This document shows, piece by piece, positions 11,167-23,169 of a stretch of 64,000 nucleotides of DNA. The DNA is from Saururus chinensis (lineage: Eukaryota; Streptophyta; Magnoliopsida; Piperales; Saururaceae): NCBI GenBank assembly GCA_035235625.1, contig CP141140.1:36963351-37027350 (forward strand), given 5' to 3'. The notes below the pieces were generated by a model. It ran no database searches. It worked only from the letters and a program-made list of their open reading frames with translations, and was not told the origin of the DNA. The number at the start of each line of letters is the position of its first letter. Positions within the stretch are counted from its first letter, which is position 1. Both the position numbers and the translations under genes were made by a program.

Positions 11167-14100
11167 TGTAACATCCACAATTTTTCTGTAATTTTTCTGC
11201 AAATTTTTGCTATTTTCTGTAATTTTTCTTCAATATTCTATAATTTTCTACTTGTATTTTTTATGAAGAAATTTGACACTTCGGCGTATCTGTATTTGTA
11301 ATATTTGTAACCGTAAGTGTTGGGAGTGGTGATTAGTTGCAGGTCATGGGCCTTGACGCACCACAGAAATTTTTGGCGTGAAAACAGGAGAGAAAAGGAC
11401 GCAACATGAAGGAGAACAAAAACGGAAAAAAAATATCCCAGCCCACCTAACCCGATGGGATGAACAGTGTTGTCCCTCTTCACTTTGTGAGGCCGGAGGG
11501 GCTGCACCTTCTTTCCTGTTTCAGACCAGTGTGCCGCACCTTTGGTTTTTTGCTCGATCCACCACCGCCGCAGCCTCCATGGCCTTCACCCACCACCACT
11601 ATTTTGGCCCCGCCAGAGTGACCTCCAGCCACCGGCGTCCCAGCCTCTACGCCCCTCCGTTGCCAGCGTGAGGTAAAAATCCATCTACCTTTTCTGTTTT
11701 TCCCATTCATGTGCATTGCAAACCACGGCCGTGCTGCCAGTCTCTAGCCAGTGCCAACAGGTCGTTGGCCTTCTCCTGGCATGGCAATGGCAAGGCCGTC
11801 GCCCTTTCCTGAACTGCCGCCTCCCCCTGCCCTTACCCCTCCTTCACCGCCGTGAGGTTGAATTCCATCCGACCTTCTCTGTTTTACCATTTTTGAGTGT
11901 TCCAAGTTGCTGCTATGCCGCCGGCCACCACTAACTGGCCTTTCCCCCATCCCTGACCTGGTGACAGCACGGCTACTGCCCCGGCCCAAACTGCTGCATT
12001 CCCCAACCGCTCCTTTTACCCTATTCTGATTTTGACCGATCCTCCTTTTCAGTTTCTTTTATTATTCTGTGACTGTGAGTAGCTGGATCACTATCACCAG
12101 CTATGTCTCGGGCTGACGACAGCAGGTAGCCACCACTCTTGTGCCCATTCTCCTCTCCTCTACCCTAATGCTACGCCCAGTCCAAAACACAGAGACTTTC
12201 CTCTGTTTCAGTCTAGTTGTATCAATTTGCCACGGCTAGACTTCAGATGAACTAATTGGTGTCCGTTTAGTTGGCCACGGTTTGCGATTGCTAGGTCACC
12301 ACTATATCCCAAGTTCGTCCCCTGGCCTTGTCTGGCCATTCGTGGCCCTAGTGATACGTGTGTGCCACCCTAGCTCGGCATGCTCTTTCCCTCGACTAAA
12401 TCGAATTCATTTTTTCTTTTTGCCGGTGGTTTTGCTGCCACTGGCATCGACCAATGGATAGCCGCGACGCCAGCTTGACCCAACGACGGTAGGGGGCCAC
12501 CATTTTTGTCCTCCTTTGCATGTCTTCTGCACACACTAGACGCCCCTAAACTCTGGGGTACGTCTCTTACTGCCGCTAATGGGCCCTGCTCCAACCCAAG
12601 CCAACGTGTCCAGCTTGTTATTGTGCGAACTTGGGCTACATGTCCGACCAACATGGGCTCTGCCCCAGCCTAGTGATGGCAAGGGCCAGCACTTCCGGTC
12701 CAATTCTACCTATGCACTCCCACTTTTGTTACGCATGATCCAAAACCTATGGGAAAGAGTTCCCGATTTCTGATTCTTCCAAGTGGAAGTAATATTGTCA
12801 ACCATTAGACTCAGACCATTGAAGGTTCGACTGATGTCGTGCCCATATCCTCCACCGTAACCTGTGCATGATGCACAAATGTCTGTTTGATGATTTGGTT
12901 GTGTGTAGCATTCAGAAATGTCACCGCCTTTGTCGGCCACCTACGCAGGGCCTTAGTTCCTCAACTTGTGTTTATGGAACGATTGCACCACTAGGCAATA
13001 TGGCCGCTGACACCCTCCTCTGTCTCTCCTTTGTTTGTGAGTACGCAATCAAGCCGTCCACCCTATTGTGAGGATTCGACAATGCAAAATCATTGTCGTT
13101 GGATGTGGTACATGGTCAATTTTAAGGTCCTTTGGCCAATAAAGTGTTTTTAGTAGTTGGCCAACCTACAATTAGTCACCCCCATTCTATGGTCATTTTT
13201 GTCATTTCTAATGGCACAACCTTGTGTATGGCCGCCTTAGTGTGCCCAATCTTTTGCTTCGAGTGGAATTAGCCTAACCTTACTAAGATTAATTCCAGCA
13301 TCTTTGAAAATCCTCGGGACAACAACTCTCTCAGTGCGATGCTTTTGGCCGCCTATTCCACCATCAATGCCGCCACCATCGTTTGCTCATCATCAAACTC
13401 GTGTGGATTACAAGGTAGGGGACCTTGAACTCGTAATTTCATTATAACATGCGTTGATTGTGTAGTAACATGCTAGGAGTTTATAACTTAATGTTTTGCA
13501 TGATAATGCTAAATGAGCATGCTTTATATCTGTGAATTATGCATATGTTAGCGAGGACTAAAGGTATGATAGTAAGTAGTTGGTGAATTATATGTATGTG
13601 ATTTGAGTATGTGATAAATATGTGTGGTCGATGAGCACGAGTACGTGCATTTGATTATAGGTTGGTCGAAGGGGGTATTTCAAGGATTATGATGTAGAAA
13701 TTACAACTGTATGCCAAGCGAGGGAGGACTTATGAATGACAGGCAAAGATTGGACTTGATGAGATTGGGGGATTTATTTGGATTGAGTCTGATGGTATGT
13801 TGGAGCAATGAGTTGGAGACTTCGAGGCTGTAAAAATTTAGAAGACTTAAGGTTCAGAGCGCCTTGGGGGATTGTGAGTTAGGGAGCATTAACAACATAA
13901 TTGTACATGCATACTATACGCAATATAAATTATAACTGAAGAATAATGAGTAAGAAATTAGTAAGGGTTTGATGCCTTGATTTAGATCTAAAGGGTTTCC
14001 TTGAGGAGTTCGAGTAAGATGATTTGGCTCTAAGATGAATGGTGGGGAATGCAAGGTTGTAAATAGATGATAGTAAGAATATGTTGATATGGAGTTCGAG

Positions 14101-14499
14101 TTTGACAAGTAAGACTATGCAAAGATCCATAAGGTTGTAAGTGTAAAGGTGGGGGATGAGCTAAGTAAAGGATGCTACCTTTGTAGATTGGAACTTCAGA
14201 ACAGACATATTTCTAGCCTTGTTGTCTGAAGAATGTAAGATGGAACTAGTTCCAAACATAATTATACATACATAAGTTACCTAATATGAACTTGAATAGT
14301 AAGTAAACCTAATTTGATAACGTTGTGAGTTTGAAACTGAGGGTTTTGAACTAAAAAGTTCCATTTTTTAGCCAGTCGATAAGTAATCAGCTGAGTGTCT
14401 TTCCCTGTCTAGCCATGGTGTTATCTTAAAGGATTTAGTCTTAATGTTGTATTTCGGCCTAGACGTTTGATGCTCTGTTGAGAGCACTGTAAGTTTCCG

Positions 14500-14625
14500 C
14501 CCTTTGTAGGCTCTGTATATTTTCTGCCTACAGATGGCACTATAAGATTCCTACCCAAGAGTGGCATTGTATGTTTTTCCGCCCTTAGTTGGCACTGTAT
14601 GGCCCCAGAGAGTGGGCATTTCCCA
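14500..14625. repeat. Short tandem repeat inside LTR A (~27-30-bp unit)
   Basis: Variants of 'gccc-aagagtggcattgtatg' recur about five times. The same array is present at 20400-20610 (inverted) and 32820-33000 in related LTR copies. Confidence 0.75.
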
Positions 14626-14809
14626 CTCAGGTAAGTAGTATCATGGATCTACTCTTACCTGTTTGATCATATGCCCCATGAGCATAGGTGTGCCTTGCCT
14701 CCAAAAAAGTTCATGGTGTCTAGTTATTCCCCAGAGGTTAAGGTGACACCCCAATGGCATTCTTTTCCTTTTCAACACTGGAGCTTATTAATTGTAATGA
14801 GCTTCAATT

Positions 14810-15060
14810 GCCAATAGTATGGGTACAATTGTAAGAGTAAGTTGTATGTTTCATATTCTAAGTAAGTTGTACGTGTAAGAATCAGAGTAAGTGTAAGCTT
14901 CTATGGAAAATGGTAAGAGTAAGTTCGTACAAGTAAGGTCGTATGAGTCTGTGTAAGTCATATGCGAAAGCATACAGTTGTATGAGTAAGTTAGTAAGAT
15001 TTTGATTTAGAGTGTAAGCATAAGTGTAAGAGTATACGACAAGAGTAAGTGTAAGTTCAG
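14810..15060. repeat. GTAAG(T)-rich degenerate array inside LTR A
   Basis: More than a dozen GTAAG words in about 250 bases, with irregular spacing. The corresponding arrays are 19950-20220 (complement) and 33190-33320 plus 34560-34830. Confidence 0.75.
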
Positions 15061-15694
15061 CTAGTACGATCGGATGTGTGTAACACTTTATTTATGTTTC
15101 ATATTTTCTTGCTTCATGTGTGGTTGCATGAATGCATCTTTGTATGAAATTGCGAAATTCATTGATTTATTTCCCCTACTTGGTATTTTCCTACTGAGTA
15201 CAAAAATACTCACTCTTTTTTTTAGCCCCTTCATCCGGAGGCTTTTACAGGTCGATTGATAGCTTTTTGGATTGGACTATTCGCCATGGTGGACTATTCT
15301 TTCTCGACTTGGAGTGCAGGGAAATTGTAGTGAGTCTATGTGGATTTTAGTGTCACAATTTCATGTATTATTTAAGGTGAGAGTTAAATGTATTATGTTC
15401 TAAACTTGTGCATATATGTATGAATTAGAACACAGATTGTTGAAGAACTTATCCTTAGAAAAGCCTGGGAGGTACTTTTTAAAGCCCATGGCCATGGCAG
15501 GTTTTATTTGTATGCTTTCATTTTAGGTCATGCTTGAGAATGTTGGTTTTGTCGAGTGATGAATTTATTTACGAAAATTATTTTCACACGTTTTGAATTT
15601 TGTGATTTCATTTGATTTACTTATGTATTTCGAAATAAAATATTTGTAAAACTTTTAATTAAATGTATGGAAAAACTTTGCGCATGACAATAAG

Positions 15695-15944
15695 AGAAAG
15701 CCCTTTTCTTTGGTCTATGGAAGTCACCCCAAAAAACAATCTATCTTCACACATAATGAAGAAGAAAAGTTTTAATAACATACTCTTTTTCACCCTCAAT
15801 ACATAGGTTACTCTCCTTGGTTTTTCTCAACAATATCCAAAAGCAATCGACGTCAAAAAGGGTAGTTAGTGTCAAGATAGATATGTGACATATGGTTTTG
15901 TAAAATAAAACCACATCCCACATTTTTGGGATTTACCCATGTCA
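15695..15944 (-). repeat. 3' LTR of copia F, proximal part, with polypurine tract
   Basis: On the minus strand the LTR begins TGACATGGG at 15944, directly after the polypurine tract AAGTGGGGGAA (about 15945-15955). Confidence 0.7.
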
Positions 15945-15955
15945 TTCCCCCACTT

Positions 15956-18566
15956 GAAGACTAGTTTCTCCCAGAAAAAACATAAAAAACTCTATACACT
16001 CATTCCCAACCATATATAGCTATCAAGAGATAGCAAGCCCAAGAGAAGTTTGGCAGCAGATGGACTTCTCTCTTAAAACAAACATAAATTGTGTGTATCT
16101 TCTGTAGTAAGACCTTTCCATCTTCCACAACATCACGAACAAAGAGATATTGAACATCAATGTTATTAGTATGAGCATGATAAAGTGGATTTCTTCCTAA
16201 TTGCTAGGTGTTTTGACTGTCACTATAAATAATCACTTTGTCTTGACAAACCTCAAAGTCCTTAAGTAATATCTTTAACCGTATTACCTCTTTACATGCA
16301 TGCATAGCTGACATGTATTCGGCTTTTGTAGTAGACAATGCAACCGGCTATAACCTTGATGTCTAACTCATTACACCACCAGCTAAAGAGAAGATGTAAC
16401 CTTTGGTAGATCTCCTGTAAAATTAACATCTACATAATCAACCAATGTCAAATGTCTACTCCCATAGTATAAAGTGACATTAGAAGTACCCTTTAGATAG
16501 TGAAGGATCCACTTCACAGCAATCCAATGTACTCTTCCTAGATTTTCCATATAATTACTAACTGCTCCCGCTCCCACTGATTGTGCAATGTCTAGTTTGG
16601 TGCACGCCATGGAAAACATAAGGCATTTTACTGCTGACAATGATGTCACTTGAGACATATCTTCCTTTTCCATTTATGTACCAAGACATTGTATAGAAAA
16701 TAAAAAACAACCAATAAAAAGTGGAGTATTCAGTAGTTTAGAAATTTTCATATTGAAGTGGTCCAAAATTCTCTTCACATAACTCTTCTGAGCTACACAG
16801 ACTTTTCTTATTTTTTCTGTCTCTAACCACTATCATCCCAAGTATTTGATTCACTAGACCAATATCTTTCATGTCAAACTCCCTAGCCAACTGAGCTTTC
16901 AATGTTGTAATTTCTTCTTTAGAAGTATCAATAACTATCATATCATCAACATAAAGTATCAAAATTATGAAACCACCTCTGTCACAATTGCATAAATAAG
17001 CACAATAATCAGCTTCACATATCTAAAATCTCAAGCTCAATATGAAAGAATGAAATTGATTATGTCAACACCTTGGTGTTGTTTCAAACCATTCAATGAT
17101 TTGGTCAGCCTGCAAACCATATTCTTCTTATCTTCTTTAACAAAACCTTCAGGGTTAAGCCATATAACATTCAAATTCCCATGCAAAAGGTTGTCTTCAC
17201 ATCTAACTAACCCAACTTCAAATCAAGTATTAATGCCCTGAGAAAATGTTTCATTAAAGTCAATACCTGCCTTTTGATCATATCCTATTACTACCAATTG
17301 GCTTTATATCTCTTGATGTTGCCACTAGCATCTTTCATCAGTTTATAGACCCATTTCCAACCAATGACCTTCCACTGCTTGGGTAACTCAACTATCTTCC
17401 AAGTCTTGTTCTTATGTAAAGCTTCAATTTCCTCTTCCATAGACATACGCCATTGTGTTGCATTAATAGAGTTGTATGCTTCTTTGTAAGAAATAGGCTC
17501 ATGCTCCTCTGAGATGCATGCATAAGTTGTATCATAATCTTGTAGCCATCTTAGAGCTCTATGATCACATACTAATCAACCTTGATTATGAGACTCAATC
17601 TTTTCAATATGCTCATCATCAGCTGCCTCTTTAGCATCTAACTCAACATCTGGAGTATTTAGCAAATTCAATTAAGTCTTTGTAGATTCAACTTGGGTTA
17701 AGTTTGCTTTTATGCTAGTTAGGCACTTTTACATATGTCTTAGCCTCCACACTCTAAGATGACCTAAGTCTGGGCATTTATCTATCCATAACTCATAAGG
17801 TGCCTTATTAACAACTTTAGATGGTACATGATTTAGAACATATACTGCGATGTCTAATGCCCCTAGTACATATATTGCGATGTCTAATGCCCCTCCCCAG
17901 AAGTTGATTCCTAATTCTGAGTGGTTCACCATTGATCTAACCTATCTAAAAGTGTTCTATTTCTATAATGAATCAAAATAAGACAAACAAACAAAATAGT
18001 CAAATTTAGCTACTACATTAATTGAAGTGTCTTCAAATACATCTAGTTTAAATAAGCCATAATAAAATGTTGCATAAAATAAAATCTTATTATCCTTGCT
18101 TACTATGGCCTTGTTCCTCTTGAACCTAGTCTCATACCCCTTGCTAGTAAGGAGGAAAATTGTAATAAGATTCTTTTTATGGAAGGGGCAAAAAGTACAT
18201 CTGTAAGCACCAAGTTCATCCCTAGAGGAAGTGGGATCCTATAGGTACCTATAGCAGTCACATCATAGTAAGTATAAGTCCCCATGTAGATCATGTCCTG
18301 CCCTAGAGTTTGATATATCATGTTGTATCCCCTTACCATTACCACATGCTTGGCGGCTGCAAAGTCCAACTACCAGGACTTTTCATTTGTGTAAGCAATT
18401 AGTGCCTCAGAAATCATGCAAGCTATATCTTTTCCTTTCTAATTTGTCTTGCCACCTACTCCCAGGTCCCCTTTAGTGCAATTGCTTTTGTAATGACCCA
18501 TATGGCCACATTTATAGCATGCCCCCTTGGGTTTGTTGATGTTGTTTCCTTTTCCTCCACCTTGGG
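15956..18566 (-). pseudogene. Copia F pol remnant: zinc knuckle, protease, integrase, RT, RNase H
   Basis: Decayed Ty1/copia polyprotein. In coding order: a CX2CX4HX4C zinc knuckle (CYKCGHMGHYKSNC, about 18490-18530), a protease remnant (LDFAAAKHVVM, where the usual D-S/T-G is lost), integrase C-terminal part (HVPSKVVNKAPYELW, 17729-17932), RT N-terminal part (WKIVELP... WKWVYKLM, about 17300-17530), RT palm with LYVDDMIV (about 16940), and RNase H end (VALSTTKAEYMSAMHACKEV, about 16250-16340). Most of the integrase core and the middle of RT are missing or frameshifted. No chance of activity. Confidence 0.85.
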
Positions 18567-19259
18567 TTTGGTGGACTCCATTAAATAATATATGATGTAA
18601 TACACATAATTATTATTCTACTCAGCAAGTGTTAATATCACATGTGTAACCAAACGTGGTGATCGTCAGTATGTATCATCACAAATAATGACACAAAATA
18701 ACATAAATTATAGTAAAACTAGAGTCGATGCACATCCAAAATTTTATATAATACAATAATTCATGGTTTAACAAAACATCATCAAATTAGGACATATTCT
18801 AGGTACACCATTCATAGAGTAGTCAAATCACAAAAATATAGGCATAACAAGCCTTTACATAAAAGTGACATTATTACAAAATTTAGCGAAAACATTCAAG
18901 AAATTATACAAAAAATTCTTTAGCCTTCACCCCTGGTTTGATTTCACTACCTATAGAGTTTAGAGATGGGTGAGTATTTTTATACTTAGTAGGTGGAATT
19001 AAAATCTAATTTAAAGCTAAGTATAAATACTCATGACGTAAATAATATTTTCTAGGAAAGAATTTATGAAGAAAACGAATTCATAAATAATTTCATAAAA
19101 CACTGGGTTCATCCAATGATGATAAATTCAGAGCTGTGATACCGAACGACATTCCTCCCAACGCTCATGGGACAATGGGAAGCTTAGAAGGCTAGGAGTT
19201 TACCCATGACACTCCACATCTATATGCAAGCACTAGATACTTATTATTTCCTTGGTAGG

Positions 19260-22200
19260 TGTAACGCCCAAGATTTTTCATCACATTTTTTCAAAATTCA
19301 CAAATTTTTTTTGCAATATAACAACTGTAAATTGAAAAAAATGACGAATATAAAACTTGTGAAAGCGTTTTATAATTTAAAACATAACTCATCAATTTTT
19401 CCTATACAAATTTTTACTCATTCAATCAAACAACGTACATCCAAACCAAATATCCTCAGGTGTTACTTAAAAACAAATGTATGAATAAATTGCTATGATC
19501 ATAGACTTTAAATACAAATCTCTCCCAGGCATCCTTGAGTGCAAGTCCCATAACAGTCCACAGTCTAATCCAAATTACAAGTCCAAAAAGCATAAACAAC
19601 TTAATTCTCATCTCACCTAGTACAAGAGATCGTGACACAAATAATACTCATAGTAAGTCAAGTTTAAACCTGAGTCCAAGGGAATCAATCATAGAAACGA
19701 GCATCCATCTTCGGGAGCTCTTCACCACAAACCTGCAAAAGCCTCCCGAACAACAGGGCTAAAAAATTAGGTAATGAGTATTTTCATACTCAGTAGGAAA
19801 AAACCCAGTAGGGGAGTTCTAAACAGTAAACTCAGTAAGTCCATACATAGATGTGTTCATGCAACTCAAATGTGAAGCAGATAGGCATATCATAATCATG
19901 CACATATGCATACAGTTATGACAAAAACAAACCATCAAACCAATCTTACGCATACACTCTTAATTAGAGTCTTACAAACTTACTCGTATAATCGTACACT
20001 TACTCATACAACTTACACATACTTGTACAACCTTACTCATACAATCATGTACCTACTCGTACAACCTTACTCGTACAATCTTACACTTACAGTCTTACTT
20101 AAAATCATACTCTTACAGTCGTGCTCATACTCATACACTTACAGTCGTGCTCATATAGTCATACTCATTATCTTACAATCATACTCATACTCTTATAGTC
20201 GTACACATACTATCGACCACTGAAGCTCATTACAACTAATAAGCTCCAGTGTAGAAATGGAAAAGAATGCCACTGGGGCATCACCTTAACCTCCGGGGAG
20301 TGACTAAACGCCATGGACTTTTTTGAAGGCAAGGCACACCAATGGTCATGGGGCACAAGATCAAACAGGTAAGAGCAGGTCCATGATACTACTTACCTGA
20401 GCGTCTTATAGTGCCAGTGCCCACACTTTAGGGGTCTTATAGTGCTTTACAATTGCCCATAATTATGGGACTTATAGTGTCAGTGTCACTCTTGGGCAGA
20501 AATCATACAGTGACACTCTTGGACGGAATCATACAATGTCACTCTTGGGCAAAAATCACACAATGCCACTCTTGGGCAGAATCATACAATGCTCTCAATA
20601 AAGCATCAAACATATGGGCTTAATTCTAGCACACAGACCAAATAAAAAACATACAGTGCTCTCAACAAAGCATCAGACATCTGGTGCTCTATACAGCACA
20701 TATACAGCATCCCTCCAGATAAACACCATGGGAAGACATGAGAAATGCTCAGCCGACTCATTATCGGCTAGCTCAAACATAGAACTTAATCTGTCGAACC
20801 CTCAGGTCTCAAACTCACAACGCTATCATTAGTTGTGCCTATAATTCAAGTTTGAATTAAGTAAGTTATACTGTACAATTATGCCACAAAGATTCACGTG
20901 CTCGACTAATCAAACCAAAGCTTATCCCGATCTGAATTCATAGGGGCAACAGACTTTACTTAACCCGTCCAAGTCACAACATAGCTCACCGTACACAAAT
21001 CCTTACACATTCATACAATCTCCGCCATCCACCTTATGGCTAACACATCTTACTCAGCAGTCATCAAATGGAGCTCCTCAGAGCCAAAACCCAGTTATAC
21101 CCTCTTACTAATACCTCACTTATTGAGCTTACTTTTCATTTCATAATTTGTACGTTATGCTTGTACAATTATGCAACACTCTTACTGTCTGACAATCCCC
21201 TAACATATGCTCTAACCCAAACCAAACAAACTGCACCAATCCTCACCCATCAAATTACATCCTATGTCTTTCATCATACACTTACACATCCACAACAAAT
21301 CTAGATGAAACCCTCTGTCACCTCTTACGGTCCATCGCCCATACTTTTGCCCCCACATGCATACACATATAATTCAGATAGACGTATAGCCATCATACAT
21401 ACGTATGTCCATCACATATACATATAACATACACATACTTTCATACATAGCTTACCAACATAATCGATAGCCATTACTAGCACATACATACACATACGTA
21501 GAAACATATTCGCTAGTCCTCACTAGCACATACATACACATCCATACATGTGGCTTACCAACATACTTTCTAGCCATCACTAGCACCTACATACACATTC
21601 ATACACATAGTTTACTAACATACTCACTAGCACATACTTAAGCCACATACAAAGCTTACTAACAAACACGCTAACCATCATTAGCACATACTCAATCCAC
21701 ATAAAGCTTACCAACAAACACGGTAGCCATCACTAGCACATACTTAATCCACATACCAAGCTTACCAACATACTCGCTAGCCATCACTAGCACATACATA
21801 CTTAAAATATGCTTACAGCCCATATGCATGTCATAGCATTTCAACATGGCATAATTTATCCTTTTACATCATACAAATGGATCATCATTTAACATCCAAA
21901 GCATTGAATCATACAATCCTAGCATGCTGCTACTCATTTTAAAGCATGCTATCATCAAATTACGAGTTCAAAGCTCCCCTAATTTGTAATCATGATGTTT
22001 GATGGCGAGCTCAAGACGATGGCAGCATCGGTGGTGGAGTTGACTGCCAAAACCATTGCCAATTAGAGAGAGCCGTTGTCCCAAGGGTTTAGGAAGCGCC
22101 AGAACTACTCACGGGGGTGTCAAATGTCAATGAGGCAAAATCTACGATCCACGGTGGTGCACTAGGGGCGGCTGGGAGAAATATCGTGCCAACATAAGTG

Positions 22201-22850
22201 ACGTGCAACCATAAGTCGAAGGTGTACTCACTGAAGGTCGGTCTGCAGCTGAGAAGTACTCGGCCGGCCACAAGACATCGAAATCGGCCATTAACAGCAC
22301 CCAACGGCGGCGATTTTGCATCCTCAAGGGCCTACATAAGGGTGGGGGCATGGGGCGACGCTCACAGATTAAGGAGAGGTGGTGGACAGCTTTGGTGTCA
22401 ACTCCATTCGATGGCAAAGCTAGCCGATGGTTAGGCGGCACAAATATGGCACCTAAATCCTAAATCGCATGCGTGGCTACTTGCACATGCAGCCAAAGGA
22501 GAGGGGGAGAGGGCTAGACGGTGTCGGCCCAAGGCTTGGAAGAGGCGGTAGGGTCATGCCGACAGGTGGTAACTGACAAAGATGACCTTTGCCGTTATCG
22601 TGTCGGGGTAGGCTGACTAGAGGCCAATCGATGTTCGGCAGAGGAAGGACAGTAAGAGGGCAAAACATAGCGCTCTCTATAGTGCGGTCAGACACATAAT
22701 CGGCAGAGGGGGAGCCTGGCTCATGTCTAAAGAAGAGGGGCAGTGCTACGCTAGGAAGGCTAGACATCTCAAGGTTGAGACCCACCAAACTAAAGTGATC
22801 AAAAGGGTGTTTGACATCCAATGATGTTACGGTGTGATGTGCCCGAAGTG
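19260..22850 (-). repeat. 3' LTR of element B, distal part
   Basis: Inverted relative to 31200-35465 and 12.0-15.6 kb: shared landmarks include the 'gtttaatccatgg'-type block, the GTAAG array (19950-20220), the short repeat array (20400-20610) and the block at 22200-22500 that mirrors 31210-31490. 21360-21800 holds a degenerate 'agcacatacatacacat' tandem array. Short frames here have no domains. Confidence 0.75.
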
Positions 22851-22859
22851 GCACAATTG

Positions 22860-23154
22860 GTACCTTGGAGTTTCATGCAGGGAAAGGGAAAGAAGAAGGA
22901 AGAAAGGATAGAGGAAGCTGAATATTCAATTGCATAACCATCAAAGAAGAGAGGGGGCAGCCCATATTGGGAGCCAACCCACTCACCTAGGGAGTCGCAC
23001 CAGCTAGTGGGTTCGGCTATCCCGCGGTCCACTAGTTGACCCAATAAAGTTATTTCTCCTAATATATAAGCAAATACAAGGGAATTATAAAAGAAAGTAG
23101 CCTAATATAATGAAATAACAAGGAAATAAGTAGTCCGGTTAATTGTGCACAACA
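22860..23154 (-). repeat. 3' LTR of gypsy element C (inner boundary clear, outer boundary unresolved)
   Basis: On the minus strand the LTR begins TGTTGTGCACAATTAACC at 23154, directly after a purine-rich tract (gcgtggtggag). The outer end, where it meets the LTR of element B, could not be fixed. Confidence 0.5.
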
Positions 23155-23169
23155 CTCCACCACGCTTCC

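Larger units (their letters stand above)
11167..15689 (+). mobile_element. Solo LTR A of a 4.5-kb gypsy-type LTR family
   Basis: Starts TGTAACATCC and ends GCGCATGACA. It is flanked by ACAAG (11162-11166) and ATAAG (15690-15694), a 5-bp duplication with one change. No protein domains inside; GC-rich frames at 11.4-13 kb are non-conserved. Related copies lie at 19260-22850 (inverted), 29611-35471 (direct, interrupted), 37218-37912 and 39291-39867 (both inverted, partial). Because no internal coding region accompanies it, LTR-LTR recombination is the likely origin. Confidence 0.82.
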
